A stretch of DNA of 8,139 nt from Clostridiales bacterium UBA6468 (GTDB lineage Bacteria; Bacillota; Clostridia; Oscillospirales; Oscillospiraceae): the NCBI GenBank assembly GCA_002436765.1, contig DJNI01000037.1:1-8139 (forward strand). The letters are read 5' to 3'. A program made the translations under genes and the position numbers. The notes under the pieces are model-generated. The model was given only the letters and a program-made list of their open reading frames with translations. It made no database searches and was not told the origin of the DNA. Shown piece by piece: positions 6,231 through 8,139 of this stretch; the stretch's first letter is position 1; each line of letters begins with the position of its first letter.

Positions 6231-7118
6231 CTAAAAAAGCGTCTTCTCCTCTTCCATCAGGCCACCGAAGTCCTGCAAATCGTCTGTTCCGATCAGATAT
6301 GCCCCCATCTGTTCCAGCTGGCGGGCGGCCTGACTGCCGTCCCGGAAGCAGGCCACGGGGCTCCACCCGAAGCGCAGGTTTTTCACCGTACCGTCCCAGG
6401 TACCGCCGTGTCCAAAGTCGGACTGGGCGACAAACACCATCCGCCCCAGGGCGTGGATGCAGCGGTTGCGGCTCAGCGCCCGCTGGGTGGAAAACGCGCC
6501 GTCAAAGTCGTCTTCGCTTAAGTACAGCAGATTCCGCCGTCTGGCCTGTTTGCTCAGCTCGTCGGCCACAATGCTGATGACCCGTCCCCCGGCGGCAAGG
6601 CACGCCTCCTGCGCCGTGCGGTCTGCGCCCCGGGCGTTGCCGGAAACCAGCGTCAGTCCTTCTTCCGCCGCCCTGTGTCCCACCGCCGCGGCAAAGTCCC
6701 GGTTCTCCGCCCGCAGCTCCCGGCTTCCCACCAGCGCCACCGCCGGGGTGTTCAGGATGGACAGATCGCCCTTCGCCCACAGACATCCGGGGGCGTCCGT
6801 CCCAAGGCGCTGCCGCAGAATCCCTGGGTAGTCCTCGCTGATCCGAGCGACGGGCGTGCAGTCCGTTTTTCTTCCCCGGCTCAGATAGTAGTCCAGCTGC
6901 TCGGTATCCGAAAGCAGAGCGCAGTACCGCTCCGCCGTCTCCCGGTCGTATCCCAGGTCAACAAAGTCCTGCCGCGTCATTTCCCGCTCCGGCCGGGTGC
7001 ATTCCCTGCCCCGCATCCGCAGCGCCAGCGTGCGCAGCTGAGCGGTGGAAAGCACCGGGCGGTCAGGATCTCCAAGACAGCTGGTCAGCAGCAGGAAGCC
7101 CCTTTCCCGGGGATTCAA
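6231..7118 (-). CDS. DprA/Smf-like Rossmann-fold protein, divergent, 295 aa, TTG start
   Basis: The middle of the protein matches the DprA (DNA-processing) pattern: a YPGILRQRLGTDAPGCLWAKG lead-in (about 97-117), a Rossmann start VALVGSREL (127-135), LVSGNARGADRTAQEA (157-172, counterpart of the family SGxAxGID loop), GGRVISIVA (177-185), and a RALSRNRCIHALG segment (213-225, counterpart of RNRxIAGLS). DprA proteins bind single-stranded DNA and load RecA during transformation. The usual ISExPPG and SGSLxTA stretches are not seen; GHGGTWDGT (237-245) stands in the latter's place, so this is a divergent member or a related nucleotide-binding family and function is uncertain. The ATG-started frame from 7271 lies on helicase coding sequence and is rejected. 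The TTG at 7118, overlapping the helicase stop (TTGA) with AAAGGAG 6 bases upstream, is chosen. The N-terminal 75 residues are a helical region of unclear role. Confidence 0.78.
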   Translation of the reverse strand: MNPRERGFLLLTSCLGDPDRPVLSTAQLRTLALRMRGRECTRPEREMTRQDFVDLGYDRETAERYCALLSDTEQLDYYLSRGRKTDCTPVARISEDYPGILRQRLGTDAPGCLWAKGDLSILNTPAVALVGSRELRAENRDFAAAVGHRAAEEGLTLVSGNARGADRTAQEACLAAGGRVISIVADELSKQARRRNLLYLSEDDFDGAFSTQRALSRNRCIHALGRMVFVAQSDFGHGGTWDGTVKNLRFGWSPVACFRDGSQAARQLEQMGAYLIGTDDLQDFGGLMEEEKTLF

Positions 7119-8139
7119 CGGAATCTCCTTTTGGGCGTCACGGGGGCTTTGACTTCCTCGGGGGACAATCTGCCGTCCTTGTCCATCACCATGGGCTGAA
7201 TGGTGAAATTGCAGTATTTGCAGATGTCGTCCAGTCTGGCCTTCTCCGGGAAATTGCTGACGATGCTCCATGCCACGCCCTTTTTCTTCGCCCGGCCGGT
7301 GCGGCCGATGCGGTGGACGTAATATTCGTTCTCCTCCGGCACGTCATAATTGATAACGCAGTCCACATCGTCCACGTCGATACCACGGGAGGCCACGTCC
7401 GTTGCGATCAGCACGGCCAGCTTTCCGTCCCGGTAGCGCTGCATGGTCTTTTCCCGCTGGCTCTGACGGATGTCTCCGTGGATGCAGTCGCAGTCTAACC
7501 CCGCCCGCTGGAATTCGTCGCAGAGACGCTGGCACATGTGCTTGGTGTTGCAGAAGATCATCACCCGCTCATAGCCCTGACTGCGGATCAGGCGCAGAGA
7601 CGTTTCCGCCTTTTCCAGCGGCGTGCAGGTGATGCTGAACTGGTCGATGTCCGGGCGGTCTTCCTGCTTGGGCTCCACGGTGATCTCCACCTCGTCCCGC
7701 TGGTACATCCAGGACACCGTCATGACCTCCTGGGAAATGGTGGCGGAAAACAGCCCCAGATTCTTCCGGTTCTTCACTTTGTCGATGATCCGGGTCACGT
7801 CCTTGAAAAAGCCCATGTCCAGCATCCGGTCAGCCTCGTCCAGCACTACGGTCTGAATTTTGTCCAACCGAATGGTCTTGCGGTTGTAGTGATCCATCAG
7901 CCGTCCCGGCGTCGCCACCACGATCTGGGGCTTGCGCTCCAGCTGCTTGATCTGCCCGCCGATTCCCGCGCCGCCGTAGAGCACCGCCACCCGAATGCCC
8001 TGAAAATAGGTCAGCAGCCCCCGCAGCTCGTCGCCGATCTGGATGGCAAGCTCCCGGGTGGGGGCAAGAATCAGCCCCTGGACGCCCTCGTTGGACGGAT
8101 CGATATGCTCGATCATGGGGATGCCGAAGGCAAAGGTCT
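7115..8139 (-). CDS. DEAD-box ATP-dependent RNA helicase, C-terminal portion (N-terminus beyond window)
   Basis: The frame stays open to the window edge and continues upstream of the first internal Met (8116) as TFAFGIP, right after where the Walker A GKT should be. The Q motif and motif I are therefore outside the window. About 341 residues are visible with all later superfamily 2 motifs in order: Ia PTRELA, the YGGAGIGGQ segment, Ib TPGRL, II LDEADRML, III FSATIS, IV VMIFCNTK, V IATDVASRGIDV, and VI YVHRIGRTGRA. DEAD-box proteins unwind short RNA duplexes using ATP, in ribosome assembly or RNA decay. The tail after motif VI is short (about 60 residues, ending TPKRRFR) and basic at its end, with no added RNA-binding domain, so a CshA, RhlE or DbpA label cannot be chosen. 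The stop TGA (7117-7115) overlaps the DprA-like start by 4 nt. Confidence 0.95.
   Translation of the reverse strand, partial: TFAFGIPMIEHIDPSNEGVQGLILAPTRELAIQIGDELRGLLTYFQGIRVAVLYGGAGIGGQIKQLERKPQIVVATPGRLMDHYNRKTIRLDKIQTVVLDEADRMLDMGFFKDVTRIIDKVKNRKNLGLFSATISQEVMTVSWMYQRDEVEITVEPKQEDRPDIDQFSITCTPLEKAETSLRLIRSQGYERVMIFCNTKHMCQRLCDEFQRAGLDCDCIHGDIRQSQREKTMQRYRDGKLAVLIATDVASRGIDVDDVDCVINYDVPEENEYYVHRIGRTGRAKKKGVAWSIVSNFPEKARLDDICKYCNFTIQPMVMDKDGRLSPEEVKAPVTPKRRFR
7124..7131 (-). promoter_or_regulatory. Ribosome binding site that sets the dprA-like TTG start
   Basis: AAAGGAGA on the minus strand, inside the last helicase codons, ends 5-6 bases before the TTG at 7118-7116. It is the only good Shine-Dalgarno sequence near the start of the DprA-like frame and supports the 4-nt TTGA overlap with the helicase stop. 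Confidence 0.7.

Noticed and set aside
7119..7271. An N-terminal extension of the DprA-like protein from an ATG at 7271
   Set aside because: These 51 codons lie on helicase C-terminal coding sequence in another frame, have no ribosome binding site, and do not resemble DprA. The TTG at 7118 has a good site and the typical overlap.
1..8139. A defence island, CRISPR array, mobile element or biosynthetic cluster
   Set aside because: No repeat-spacer pattern, transposase, integrase, inverted terminal repeats, or defence or synthase genes were seen. The genes are core functions in conserved order.

Overview
The window is an ordinary housekeeping stretch of a GC-rich, low-complexity bacterial chromosome. 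Every supported gene lies on the minus strand, so transcription runs from position 8139 towards 1. The organism is probably a clostridial member of the Bacillota, possibly Oscillospiraceae-like. The evidence is a large SRP RNA with an Alu domain placed just before dnaX-ybaB-recR (an order shared with Bacillus), strong AGGAGG-type ribosome binding sites, and gene families typical of that group. This placement is inferred by eye, not from a search.

In transcription order the layout is as follows. (1) 8139-6231: the C-terminal part of a DEAD-box RNA helicase (cut by the window edge), overlapping by 4 nt a divergent DprA-like gene that starts with TTG. (2) 6191-5897: a well-formed sigma-A promoter and acpP (acyl carrier protein). 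(3) about 5860-5548: the SRP RNA, with no convincing promoter of its own. (4) 5511-2900: dnaX, ybaB and recR, the clamp-loader and recombination-repair cluster. (5) 2890-2862: a GC-rich hairpin after recR. (6) 2829-1: a tightly packed set of three genes. These are a cytoplasmic BMP-type ligand-binding protein with an N-terminal ParB-like domain, a small metallophosphoesterase overlapping it by 4 nt, and the start of an RlmI-type rRNA methyltransferase.

Most of the window is core machinery: fatty-acid carrier, protein targeting RNA, DNA replication and recombination repair. The least understood parts are the soluble ParB-like/BMP fusion, whose translation appears coupled to the phosphoesterase, and the DprA-like protein, which lacks several classical DprA motifs and is coupled to the helicase. 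The helicase-dprA block also uses codons differently from the recR side. I found no CRISPR array, insertion sequence, tRNA, phage gene or clear defence system. The only stretch over 300 bases without a protein gene (5512-5896) is filled by the SRP RNA.
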